Assembly: GCA_003231975.1 (NCBI GenBank)
Contig: QIKW01000192.1
Location: forward strand, 1-33,875
Source: Acidimicrobiia bacterium
Lineage (GTDB): Bacteria > Actinomycetota > Acidimicrobiia > Acidimicrobiales > SZUA-35
DNA length: 33,875 bases
Direction of reading: 5' to 3'
Shown: piece by piece, positions 1 to 8,257 of the stretch
Position numbering within the stretch: the stretch's first letter is position 1
Layout: every line of letters begins with the position of its first letter
The notes under the pieces: generated by a model
Told to the model about the DNA's origin: nothing
What the model saw: the letters and a program-made list of their open reading frames with translations, nothing else
Database searches by the model: none
Made by a program: the position numbers and the translations under genes

Positions 1-130
1 TGAGTTGGATGGGCGGAGCCGGACCTGCATGGCAGGTCCCAATGTGAGAGCTGTCACGCGTTGCCGACGGCGTCGGCACGCGGCGAGGTGTCGCGTTGGA
101 TGGGCGGAGCCGCTCCGCGGTAGCGGAGCC
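1..130. repeat. Intergenic array of three short-loop hairpins with a 17-bp direct repeat
   Basis: The 17-bp sequence GTTGGATGGGCGGAGCC occurs at 4-20 and again at 95-111, each time running straight into a hairpin. The hairpins are a perfect 8-bp stem with a 3-nt loop (21-39), a perfect 7-bp stem with a 3-nt loop (62-78) and a perfect 7-bp stem with a 4-nt loop (112-129). No T-tract follows any of them, so classical intrinsic terminators are unlikely. The array lies just upstream of the first glycosyltransferase and may continue to the left of the window. It could be a dispersed REP-like element or a structured leader. Confidence 0.7.
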
Positions 131-162
131 AAACAATAGAGCCCGCCAATACAATCCGGCTG

Positions 163-1086
163 GTGACTCGGATTGCGGTTTATGTGTGCACCTACAAACG
201 GAACGAGCCACTGGAGAGGCTATTGCACACGCTTCATTCGGCTGCCCAGCATGTTCTTCCTGATGCTGAGGTTGGGGTTGTTGTGGTGGACGACAATCCA
301 GACGGTCGGGCGCAGGCGGTGGTTGAGCAATTTGGCCCAGAGTTTCCGTTGGGCCTTCACTATCGTCACGCTGGCTCGCAGAATATTTCCATTGCCCGCA
401 ACGTGGGCCTTGAGGCCGCAGCTGAGTTCGGTGAGTGGGTGGCAATGACAGACGACGACATCGTGGTGCCCGAAGACTGGTTTCGTCAGCACTTGGAGCT
501 GCAGGCCCGTACTTCGGCCGACGCCACCACCGGCCCTCTGTTGTTGAAGTTTCCAGGGGACGCCCCCAGCTGGATTCACGACGAACCGTTTGATTCGTTT
601 GGTTTGCTGGACTACGACGAGGATGCGCGGGTTCCAATTTGTGCCACCGGCAACTCGATGTTGCGGGCAACGTTCCTCGCGGAGAATCCCAGCATCAGAT
701 TCGATCCAGACCTTGGGGTGCTGGGCGGTGAGGACATGGTCTTCTATCGGGCCGCGGTTGGGGCAGGCTTACGCTGTCACTTCTCCACCAAGACCGCTGT
801 TTTTGAAATGGAACCAGACGAGCGGTCAACTTTGCGGTTCCAGCTTGGCCGGGCGATGTGGATGGGAAACACGAAGTACCTGACGAACATCAGGGCTGGT
901 GACGCCAGTCGTTTCCGGTTGCTGTTGAGAAGCGGGAAGGTAATGGTCGGGGCCATGCTTCGCCCGGCCCGCCTTCTCGCAGGCGGGAAGCCCCCCCAGC
1001 TAAGGTTTGCCCTTGCCCTTTTTGCCGAGGGCCTTGGCACCATGTTGGGCCAGGTTGGGGTAAAGCTGGATCATCACCAGGTCTAG
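163..1086 (+). CDS. Family 2 glycosyltransferase
   Basis: This 307-residue GT-A fold enzyme should transfer a sugar from a nucleotide donor to the growing lipid-linked repeat unit at the cytoplasmic face. The N-terminus has the GT2 opening (VYVCTYKRN, residues 7-15) and a VVVVDDNPD strand. The metal-binding acidic motif is TDDD at 96-99, and the acceptor-side GGED motif is at 188-191. There is no membrane segment. The start is GTG, because no ATG lies before the conserved first strand. Its TAG stop shares a CTAG palindrome with the stop of the convergent flippase gene. Donor and acceptor sugars cannot be read from the sequence. Confidence 0.88.
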   Translation: MTRIAVYVCTYKRNEPLERLLHTLHSAAQHVLPDAEVGVVVVDDNPDGRAQAVVEQFGPEFPLGLHYRHAGSQNISIARNVGLEAAAEFGEWVAMTDDDIVVPEDWFRQHLELQARTSADATTGPLLLKFPGDAPSWIHDEPFDSFGLLDYDEDARVPICATGNSMLRATFLAENPSIRFDPDLGVLGGEDMVFYRAAVGAGLRCHFSTKTAVFEMEPDERSTLRFQLGRAMWMGNTKYLTNIRAGDASRFRLLLRSGKVMVGAMLRPARLLAGGKPPQLRFALALFAEGLGTMLGQVGVKLDHHQV

Positions 1087-2345
1087 CTGGCGTTGTCAGC
1101 AGCGGCTTGACTTCGGTACAGCAGAGTCCAGCCAACTACTGCCAGGTACAGCTCTGAGGCGATAGTTCCGATCACGGCCCCCCGCCATGACAACGCCGGA
1201 ATCAGGGCGATGTACATCACCATGCTGAGGATCGCCGAGCTGATAATTACCCCGGCACGCAGCGTGGTTTTTCCGAGGCCCAGGAGGCCGTTCAGGGGCG
1301 CTCTTGTGATCGACAGGAGGGGCACCACCGGCAGCAGCCAGCGAATCATCGTTACCGATTCTGAGATCCTGTCGCCAATCAAGAAGGTGAGCAGGGGAGC
1401 GACGAAGAAGATTGCAACCGCGATGGCGCTGCTAAGAGGGAACGACACCATTGCGAAACGCTTGGCCCGCCTGAGGTGCTGGCCCTTGTCGTTTCTGTTG
1501 TCGGGTAAGAAGCGCTGAAAGAGGGCCTGGTTCATTGTGCGGATTGGAAGCTGTGAAAGCAGAATCACCCTGTAGGCCGCTCCGTACAGGCCCGCATCGG
1601 AGGCCAGGCCGTAGAAGTTCATCACTGCCTTGTCGCCGTTGATCTGAAGATTCGAAGCTGTGAGCGGTAGAGATAGTTCCAGGTTGCCCCGGAGGTAGTT
1701 CCTAGATGGCCGAGAAAAGCCGAACGAAAGCCCGATGGTTGGCAGCACAACGAACAGGCTTGCGGCAGCCGCTATTGAGAATCCAATGATCCAGGCGATT
1801 GCCAGATTCCTGACCGTAAGGTTGCCGGTGAGGTAGGGCACCATGATTGCGGCCAGGCGCACAAGCGGAATGAAGATTCTGAGCTTGGCTGCCGCTGCGA
1901 ACCCCTTGACCGCTTGCACCAGTGAGGCCGAGGTTTGGGCGATGGGAAAGATGAACAGTTCTGCGACCGCCATCAAGAAGATCACATTGGCGGGGATGGT
2001 TGAGATCACCAGCCGCCCAATGAGAACCGCGGCCAACACCGCCAGCGCACCTTGGACGATTGCGAGTGCGTATGCCCTGGTTGCAACCAGCTGGGGCGAG
2101 TCTCCTTCTCGGATGATCCGTTGAAGAATGAGGAGCGACAGCCCAGACCACGTTAGGGCGCCGAGCGGGCCGATCACGCCGTAAGTTCCTACGTAGCCAC
2201 CGTAGGTTGGAGCGTCGAGAGTTCTGATCAGCAGCACAAATGACGCCAGCTGGGCCACCATCGTGAGCACATCTGACACCCCGCTCCAGGCAACGTCTGT
2301 TGCCATGTCCTGATAGCGAGCAGCCAGGCTGCGAAGCTTGCTCAT
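1083..2345 (-). CDS. Wzx-type polysaccharide flippase (MATE/MOP superfamily)
   Basis: This 420-residue, strongly hydrophobic protein has about a dozen predicted membrane helices, the usual length and pattern for Wzx/RfbX flippases of the MOP exporter superfamily. It begins with a short basic stretch, then a TM1 segment containing VLLIRTLDAPTYGGYVG, which resembles the Wzx N-terminus. Its expected job is to move undecaprenyl-pyrophosphate-linked repeat units across the plasma membrane. It is convergent with the GT2 gene (4-nt overlap at the stops). It lies 36 nt downstream of the minus-strand sulfotransferase gene, so the two are probably co-transcribed. A second flippase gene is at the right end of the window. 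Confidence 0.85.
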   Translation of the reverse strand: MSKLRSLAARYQDMATDVAWSGVSDVLTMVAQLASFVLLIRTLDAPTYGGYVGTYGVIGPLGALTWSGLSLLILQRIIREGDSPQLVATRAYALAIVQGALAVLAAVLIGRLVISTIPANVIFLMAVAELFIFPIAQTSASLVQAVKGFAAAAKLRIFIPLVRLAAIMVPYLTGNLTVRNLAIAWIIGFSIAAAASLFVVLPTIGLSFGFSRPSRNYLRGNLELSLPLTASNLQINGDKAVMNFYGLASDAGLYGAAYRVILLSQLPIRTMNQALFQRFLPDNRNDKGQHLRRAKRFAMVSFPLSSAIAVAIFFVAPLLTFLIGDRISESVTMIRWLLPVVPLLSITRAPLNGLLGLGKTTLRAGVIISSAILSMVMYIALIPALSWRGAVIGTIASELYLAVVGWTLLYRSQAAADNAS

Positions 2346-2381
2346 GGCCGCTGCGTTGATTGAGCTGAGGCAACGCTCATT

Positions 2382-3296
2382 CTATGAAGACTTGGTTCTT
2401 GGATCGGGAAACGCACTTAGCAGCGATGCCTCCCATTCCAGGGGCTGGCCAGCTGTTGCCTCGCTGAATGTCTCAGTCGAAAGAGGGGTTCCCAGCCAGC
2501 TGCCGAGACGAGCCAGATCCTCATCGAACACAGCTGTGACCCTCGCCAGCTGGGTTGGAGTTAGCTCCGGTTTCTTGCCAGGTCGCCACTGGCGGCGGAT
2601 TCGCTCGATGGTTGACGATGGAACTAACTGCCGGGCCTCCTGGTAGCCGGGCAGGCGCTTGATGGCATCTCGCACCGGACTTGTTCGCAGCCGTTCCGAC
2701 GTTGTGTTGTTGGCCTCAAGATCGTCGTTCCATCGGACGGGCTCGCCAAGCCCGATGTGGTGACTCACACGTTGCAGCACTTCGTCGGGATTTGAGTGGA
2801 GTCTGTCGAAGAACACCGGCAGTACGCGACTAGCCCCGAACGAGGCAAAGAACGGTTCGAGCTGCACGCTGTACTTGCTGTACTGGATCAGTTCGGGCAC
2901 GGCGCCGTCGACGGCTTCTGAGAAGGATGCGTCGGTTTCTCGTTGCAGCCACATGTGGGTGTAATGGGAAACGAGCCGATCAATTGGGTGACGCATCACA
3001 TAGATCAGGCGGACCGCGGGAACGTGTTCGCGAATCCGCTGGATTGTTGCCGGGTAGGTCGGCAACTTCGTGTAGTGGGTTGTGGACTCGCCGCACAGAT
3101 CGTTTGGCGCGGCGCCTGCGAAGTGCGAGGCGTACCAGTCAATTCCTTGCTGATAGACGGGATCGTCGCTGAAGAAGTAGAGCTCCTTCGGGTTGCTCAT
3201 GTAGACGCCGGGTATTGCAGCCAACTGGTCATGAAGCGAGCTTGTTGCCGCCTTCATCGCTCCGATGATCAAGAAATCCGGAAGCCGAGGGGTCAC
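2382..3296 (-). CDS. PAPS-dependent sulfotransferase, heparan-sulfotransferase-like
   Basis: This 304-residue enzyme should move sulfate from PAPS onto a sugar hydroxyl or amine. The 5'-phosphosulfate loop is PDFLIIGAMKAATSSL (6-21), followed by the KELYFF stretch typical of heparan-type and NodH-type sulfotransferases. The 3'-phosphate motif is RHPIDRLVSHY (about 102-112). The frame stays open upstream to about 3557, but that stretch has no family similarity and overlaps the divergent gene. The GTG at 3296 puts the P-loop near residue 12, as usual, so it was chosen; no clear Shine-Dalgarno supports it. This gene is from a different branch than the two paralogous sulfotransferases at 3527 and 8258. 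Confidence 0.85.
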   Translation of the reverse strand: MTPRLPDFLIIGAMKAATSSLHDQLAAIPGVYMSNPKELYFFSDDPVYQQGIDWYASHFAGAAPNDLCGESTTHYTKLPTYPATIQRIREHVPAVRLIYVMRHPIDRLVSHYTHMWLQRETDASFSEAVDGAVPELIQYSKYSVQLEPFFASFGASRVLPVFFDRLHSNPDEVLQRVSHHIGLGEPVRWNDDLEANNTTSERLRTSPVRDAIKRLPGYQEARQLVPSSTIERIRRQWRPGKKPELTPTQLARVTAVFDEDLARLGSWLGTPLSTETFSEATAGQPLEWEASLLSAFPDPRTKSS

Positions 3297-3526
3297 GTGG
3301 GCCGTGCCTGAGTTTGGACAATGCGCCGCATCGGGTTTCCTATCGGGAGGGATGCTGTCAACTTGAGGGGCAATAAACGCCCAGGGATCCGACAAGACCA
3401 CTCTATTGCGGCCTACGTTTGCCGATGATAGATCAGAACGCAGCAGTCGACGCGGAATCCCCGCGAAGGTCAATGGCCTCAACTGCCTGCTAATAACAGA
3501 GTTTTTCTCGAGAGGCGGTGTGCTAA
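3297..3526. promoter_or_regulatory. Divergent intergenic region between two sulfotransferase genes
   Basis: About 230 bp separates the proposed GTG start of the minus-strand sulfotransferase from the ATG of the plus-strand one. Promoters for both operons are expected here by position. I could not find a -10/-35 pair good enough to place either. An open minus-strand frame covers most of the gap, so the upstream gene could start earlier and the true gap could be shorter. Confidence 0.35.
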
Positions 3527-4537
3527 ATGGACAATCGGACAATGCTGGACTCGCCAATCTTCCTGGTGGGAGCCGAGAGGTCAGGTTCTACGTTGCTTCG
3601 GCTGATGCTCGACTCTCATCCTGAAATCACAGGCTGTGAAGGTTATGAGTTTGTGGTTGACCTGCTGGGTGATGATGGCTCCTACCCAGAGTTGCCTCGG
3701 TACTGGGACTACCTCTCAACCCACCAGATTTTTGGCAGCACAAAGCTCGAAATCGACCGATCACTTGACTACCAGTCCCTGGTCAACAGCTTTATTCAGC
3801 AGAGAATGGACCTTTCGGGGAAACCTCAGGCCGCCGCCATGGTTCACTTTCATTTTGGTCGAATCCTGCACCTTTGGCCAAACGCCCGGTTCATTCACAT
3901 GGTTCGAGATCCAAGGGATGTGACGGCCTCGGTTTTGCAGATGGGCTGGGAAGGCAACGTGTGGTTCGGCCTCAACAAGTGGGTTGACGCCGAGACCGAA
4001 TGGGATCGCGTGCAACCCTTGTTGGGATCTAATCGTTACCTGGAGGTGCTGTATGCCGACCTGATCGGCGATCACGTCGGAACCCTGCAACGGATTTGTG
4101 AGTTCCTCGAAGTTGAGTACACCGGGCAGATGTTGGACTATGCCAGCGACACTGGCTACGACGTGCCAGACCCCACCAAAGTGAACAAGTGGAACAAAAC
4201 CCTGTCATCTAGGGAGATCCGGTTGGTTGAGGGCCGGGTTGGCGAGTTGCTTGTGGCCAGGGGATTCGAATTGAGTGGGCTTGAGCCGCTTCAACCGACG
4301 GGTGTGGCCATGCGACTTCTGAAGGTCGACAACCATCTGAAGATGTGGAAGAACCGGATTGACAAGTTCGGGATACGTCTTTTTGTTGAGCGGGCCGTAG
4401 CCAGACTCGTACCGATCGAGTCCTATCGCCGGTCGGTAAAGCTTCGCTTCAACGCGATCGAGCGGTCCACTCGGAAACAGTCTTGGCGAGACACCGGGCA
4501 AGAATTCAGCGTCCGTACTGTTCAGAAAGATCAATGA
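3527..4537 (+). CDS. PAPS-dependent sulfotransferase (paralog A)
   Basis: This 336-residue cytosolic enzyme has the 5'-phosphosulfate loop FLVGAERSGSTLLRLMLDSH at residues 12-31. It also has the 3'-phosphate motif RDPRDVTAS (about 127-135), both diagnostic of the sulfotransferase superfamily. It aligns over its whole length with the product of the gene at 8258, including the WDRV, YTGQMLDYA and C-terminal SWR-x-GxE(F/Y)S blocks. The two are therefore paralogs, each followed by sugar-modifying or transferring genes. AGAGG lies about 11 nt upstream of the ATG; a second ATG at 3542 is also possible. The likely substrate is a sugar of the exopolysaccharide repeat unit. No PAPS synthesis genes are in the window. 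Confidence 0.87.
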   Translation: MDNRTMLDSPIFLVGAERSGSTLLRLMLDSHPEITGCEGYEFVVDLLGDDGSYPELPRYWDYLSTHQIFGSTKLEIDRSLDYQSLVNSFIQQRMDLSGKPQAAAMVHFHFGRILHLWPNARFIHMVRDPRDVTASVLQMGWEGNVWFGLNKWVDAETEWDRVQPLLGSNRYLEVLYADLIGDHVGTLQRICEFLEVEYTGQMLDYASDTGYDVPDPTKVNKWNKTLSSREIRLVEGRVGELLVARGFELSGLEPLQPTGVAMRLLKVDNHLKMWKNRIDKFGIRLFVERAVARLVPIESYRRSVKLRFNAIERSTRKQSWRDTGQEFSVRTVQKDQ

Positions 4538-4634
4538 GCGCCGATGAGTAGGGGAGAGATCAGACAGTAAGTAGACCTAAGAGCGGACTCGGTTAACTGC
4601 CAAAAACAGCGGAGCCTGAGGCGACGGGCCAAGG

Positions 4635-5750
4635 ATGGGAAAAAGGGTAATGACGACGGAGGCTTCAGCAGAATTCACTGAAGGTGGGATTGCGAGCAGG
4701 CAGAATCAGCAGGGACGTGCTTTCGCGTGGTCTCTTTGCGCACCGTTTCTGACCAGCCCGACCGATCGGTGGATCTCTGACTACACGACATCTGACCGTC
4801 ATCGATTCGAGATCGTTCCCCGGGCTGGTGGCGAGGTTAGTTGGCACACGAAGAAGGCAGCCCGAACGGGGCTTGTCGAGTGGCGGGATTTTGCAAAGAC
4901 GGCCGCCAACGCGCTTGACCTCGCGGTCAAGAACGACGGTGGTGTGGTCACGGTGTTTCCCCAACTGGCGGCAGCGGTTGCGTCTCGCAAGAAGGTCCGG
5001 CGCCAGGATCAGCCACTTGTTGCCTGGTTCTTCAACACCAACTTCGGCCGAGATGTTCGCTCCAAAATCGCGAAACGAGCGCTATCCGGGGTTGATCGAT
5101 TTGTGGTGCATTCAACGGTTGAGATTGAGGCCTACGCGGCTCATCTCCAGCTGTCTCCCAGCCGGTTTGAGTTCGTTCCCGTGCAGTACGGCGGCACGAT
5201 ACAGACCGACGAAGAAGACAACGAACAGCCGTTTGTGTTGGCCACCGGGTCGGGCTTCAGAGACTACGCCACCTTCTTCGATGCCATGAGGCTCTTGGAC
5301 ATGCCAGCGAAGGTGGTGGCTGGCGACCGTGTGCTCGAAGGCCTTACGCCACCGCCGAATGTGGAAATCATCAGCGGCATCGATCGTGATGAAATCAATC
5401 GCCTTACCAGACGCGCCCGCGTGAACGTCATCCCCATCAACGACGAGGGGCTGACCGGCGGCATCATCACAATCGTCGGCACGTTCCGCCACGGTCGGGG
5501 CCTGGTTGTTTCTGACCGGTCAGGGATCGACGACTACGTTCGCCACGACGACAACTCTCTGGTGGTCCCGTTGCGCGATCCCGCCGCGATGGCCGAGGCG
5601 ATCGAGGCGATGTTCACAGACGCGGATCTGCGACAGAGGCTTGGTAGTGCTGCCGCCACCTTTGCCGACCAGTACTGCACCGACACAGCCGTAGCGGCCG
5701 AGTTGGAAAGAATTCTGGACTTGGTCGTTTCTAGTCGCGCCGGACGCTGA
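4635..5750 (+). CDS. Family 4-like (GT-B) glycosyltransferase
   Basis: This 371-residue protein has the GT-B arrangement. A poorly conserved N-terminal half holds an acceptor-side stretch near FVVHSTVEIEAYAAHL. A clear glycosyltransferase group 1 C-terminal domain spans about 195-365. The donor-binding part contains the VNVIPINDEGLTGGIITIVG region, equivalent to the usual E-x7-E segment but with fewer acidic residues than typical. It is followed by a GLVVSDRSGIDDYV stretch. It lies 97 nt after the sulfotransferase gene and may share its transcript. The last 20 nt overlap the convergent polymerase gene. The start could be the ATG at 4635 or the one at 4650. The sugar specificity is not readable. 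Confidence 0.8.
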   Translation: MGKRVMTTEASAEFTEGGIASRQNQQGRAFAWSLCAPFLTSPTDRWISDYTTSDRHRFEIVPRAGGEVSWHTKKAARTGLVEWRDFAKTAANALDLAVKNDGGVVTVFPQLAAAVASRKKVRRQDQPLVAWFFNTNFGRDVRSKIAKRALSGVDRFVVHSTVEIEAYAAHLQLSPSRFEFVPVQYGGTIQTDEEDNEQPFVLATGSGFRDYATFFDAMRLLDMPAKVVAGDRVLEGLTPPPNVEIISGIDRDEINRLTRRARVNVIPINDEGLTGGIITIVGTFRHGRGLVVSDRSGIDDYVRHDDNSLVVPLRDPAAMAEAIEAMFTDADLRQRLGSAAATFADQYCTDTAVAAELERILDLVVSSRAGR

Positions 5751-7083
5751 GGGGCCCAAGGCTGGATCTTGGCTCTGGTTCTGCTGCGCTTTGGTCGGCG
5801 GGCGGCGTGGCGACGCGGGCTAGATCGTTCAGCTCGCGTTGTGCGACTCCCCTGATGACTGCGATGTAGACCAGCCAAGACCCGAGGAACACGTTCTCGG
5901 AGAGGCTCATCAGGAACTGAGCAGCCAGTATCAGCAGGATCCATTCGCCGAGCTCGGGAGAGCTCCTGAGGAGGCGAGTACCGCGGAACACCGTTGACAC
6001 GAACACCAGGCTGAAGATGGCCAGCCCGACGATGCCGAAGTTGAGCCACACATCAAGCGCGCCGCTGTGAGAGTGGGGAATGGCGAAACCCACGTCTCTC
6101 CAGATCTGGCGAGTGATTTCGCTGCGGGGATCCCAGAAAACTCCGCCGACTCCGTATCCAACCCAAGGGTTGTCTTGGATTGCGCTGATTACCGCTTGCC
6201 ATATGAAGGTACGGCCGGAGAAGGTGAGGTCCTTCCCGTATGCGTTGGCCAGGGCACTCAGAGACGCCACTGCAACCATGATGGCGCAAAGAGCAACCGC
6301 AAGAGAAGACATCACGTAGGCGGTGGACCAGCGGCCTTTGCTGCGATGGAAGAATCGGAACCAGGCCCACATTGCTCCAACGAACAGCGCGGTTGAAAGG
6401 CCCGTCGCTGAATCCGATCCGATCAACAAGACACCTATTACTGCCAGCATCAGGCCGCGTCTGGTTGGCTCTTTCTCCCAGATCAGCGTGGTGATCAGGG
6501 CCAGTATCAGATAGGGGGCCATCACGTTTTTGTGGATGAAGAAGCCGTTCCAGCCCGGGTAGGGCAGCGCGTAAACGCCGTCGGCCGCGTGGGTGCGGGT
6601 TTCGGGGAAAAAGACGAGCGCAAAAACCGTGATTGCGACGCCGATCATGAGGCCCCGCTGAATCGCCTTTATGACCACCTCCTTTGGTACGAGGCTGCTG
6701 ACCAGAGATGCCGCAATCACAAGTGGGAGGTCTCGGCGCACGCTGAAGAGCCCAAATTCAGGATTCCGGGTCCACAACACCGACATGCCAATCCACGCCA
6801 CCATCATCATTGCCGGGCCATCAAGCACGACTCGCTTCAGGTGAGCCTTCGGAGCCAGCAGAAGGGCCCCAACCGGTAGGCCGACGGCGAGAGTCCAGAA
6901 GAGGGGCCTGAGGGGGTAGACCGGGGCCGCGAGCAGGAACGCGATGGTGATGTAGGCGCCTGCCAGGTGAGTGGCGAACGGCCCTATTGGTTCGGTGACT
7001 CCACCGTGGGCCAAGCCCGCCAACCGCCGCGTGATCCGTCGTTCCCCAGGCGAGGCGTCTGCGGTTTGGGGTGTTTCGATCAT
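5731..7083 (-). CDS. Wzy-type O-antigen polymerase/ligase family membrane protein
   Basis: This 450-residue polytopic membrane protein has about 10-12 hydrophobic segments. It carries the Wzy_C/WaaL hallmarks in order: FFIHKN near 181-186, GSDSATGLS near 222-230, FSGRTFIW near 288-295, GYGVGGVFW near 309, and the periplasmic-loop HSHSGALDVWLNFG at 337-350. In a cluster with Wzx and PGT genes it most likely polymerises flipped repeat units on the outer face of the membrane; a ligase role is less likely because no lipid-A core genes are present. Its ATG overlaps the TGA of the upstream glycosyltransferase gene (ATGA), implying translational coupling. Its 3' end overlaps the convergent gene by 20 nt. 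Confidence 0.83.
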   Translation of the reverse strand: MIETPQTADASPGERRITRRLAGLAHGGVTEPIGPFATHLAGAYITIAFLLAAPVYPLRPLFWTLAVGLPVGALLLAPKAHLKRVVLDGPAMMMVAWIGMSVLWTRNPEFGLFSVRRDLPLVIAASLVSSLVPKEVVIKAIQRGLMIGVAITVFALVFFPETRTHAADGVYALPYPGWNGFFIHKNVMAPYLILALITTLIWEKEPTRRGLMLAVIGVLLIGSDSATGLSTALFVGAMWAWFRFFHRSKGRWSTAYVMSSLAVALCAIMVAVASLSALANAYGKDLTFSGRTFIWQAVISAIQDNPWVGYGVGGVFWDPRSEITRQIWRDVGFAIPHSHSGALDVWLNFGIVGLAIFSLVFVSTVFRGTRLLRSSPELGEWILLILAAQFLMSLSENVFLGSWLVYIAVIRGVAQRELNDLARVATPPADQSAAEPEPRSSLGPLSVRRD

Positions 7084-8174
7084 TGCTCTTTCTGGCCGAT
7101 CGCCTCTGCGAGAGTTCCTACATACGAATCGGTCGAATGGTTCTCAAGAACCCATTCTCGGGCTCTTTTGGCTCGGAGTTGAGCTTCCGCCGGATCATCT
7201 AGTACAGCAGCAATTGCATCCTGAAGTGCAGCAGCATCGCCGGGCGGGACTCCAACGACAAGATCTTGGCAGATCATTTCCGACGCAAGCCCCGGTGTTT
7301 TGGAGATGATCACGGGGCTGCCGCAAGCGATCGCCTCCAGCATTGTGGTCAGCCCAGCTGAGAAATTGTTTGCCAGCAACGGAATCACGGTGATCGATGC
7401 AGCGCGGTACAGCGACCGCAACTCGTTGAACTCGAGGTGTCGCAGTTCCATGTTGGCAGGCAACGGATCGGGGATGGCCAGCGCGGTTTGATCGGTGTAG
7501 TTCGGCGACGCGGCGCACACCTTCACAAAGAGATCTAGAGCCTCGGTTGCCTTGGCCAGCGTGATGTAGTCCCTCTGCTCGAGCCCGCAACTTGCAATAA
7601 GTGGCGACGTAAGAACTTGCTCTGGTGGGAGACGGGGTGAGAAGAAGTCGGTGTCGGTCTGATCAACGGCAAGGACAACCTGCTCAACTCGCGAGCCAAT
7701 GAGATTCTCAAGAAACCTCGCCTTGTCGGGGGTGCCAGTGGTGACGAACAAACGCTTCACCCCAACTGCAACCACCCGCGCCAACCACTTGGCCCGGGTT
7801 CGCTCGGGAGCCAGGAAGTAGATCCCGATTCGAGCCGAACTGCGCCGGAAGGCTGCCACAAGAGCCAACGGCAGCCCAACATCGTCGCCCGTGGCGTAAA
7901 TTACGGTTGTCTCCTCAGCGGTTGCAATCACATGGCGAGCTGTTGCCCAGTGCTCGCTGGTGCCTACAATCTTTGCTAGTAGACGATCTGACCACACCGT
8001 TTTGTGATCGCCCGGCTGGAGGATTTCTGCTCCGATTTCTTCTGCCAATTGTGCGACCGAGTGACCTGGTCCGGCGTCGGAGCGCTTACGATGGCCAAAA
8101 CCGGCGAAGTCGAACCTGGTGCTGGTAAGAATCAAGATCTTTGTCAGATTGCCGATGTCTTGTGGCGCGGTCAC
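7080..8174 (-). CDS. Family 4 glycosyltransferase
   Basis: This 364-residue GT-B enzyme begins with a Rossmann strand (ILILTSTRFDFAGFG). Its C-terminal domain contains FSAGLTTMLEAIACGSPVII, the GT4 nucleotide-sugar binding segment. The end is the typical AxRAREWVLENHS tail. The frame is open to 8234, but a strong Shine-Dalgarno, GGAGGAGG, sits immediately before the GTG at 8174. That start removes a short N-terminal tail unlike the family and leaves room for the divergent sulfotransferase gene, so I chose it. It is the first gene of a two-gene operon with the polymerase at 5731, overlapping by 4 nt. The substrate is unknown. Confidence 0.83.
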   Translation of the reverse strand: MTAPQDIGNLTKILILTSTRFDFAGFGHRKRSDAGPGHSVAQLAEEIGAEILQPGDHKTVWSDRLLAKIVGTSEHWATARHVIATAEETTVIYATGDDVGLPLALVAAFRRSSARIGIYFLAPERTRAKWLARVVAVGVKRLFVTTGTPDKARFLENLIGSRVEQVVLAVDQTDTDFFSPRLPPEQVLTSPLIASCGLEQRDYITLAKATEALDLFVKVCAASPNYTDQTALAIPDPLPANMELRHLEFNELRSLYRAASITVIPLLANNFSAGLTTMLEAIACGSPVIISKTPGLASEMICQDLVVGVPPGDAAALQDAIAAVLDDPAEAQLRAKRAREWVLENHSTDSYVGTLAEAIGQKEQ

Positions 8175-8191
8175 AAGCCTCCTCCCCTCCG
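8164..8191 (-). promoter_or_regulatory. Strong Shine-Dalgarno deciding the GTG start of the glycosyltransferase gene
   Basis: On the minus strand the sequence GGGGAGGAGGCTTGTG ends in the GTG at 8174-8172. This gives a GGAGG core about 6 nt from the start codon. It is one of the best ribosome-binding sites in the window, and upstream ATGs in the same frame lack one. Confidence 0.6.
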
Positions 8192-8257
8192 CCCTGATCG
8201 AATCAGTCATTGATTCGTACATCCTCTCACACACCGTCCCTCACACACCGAGTTGTC

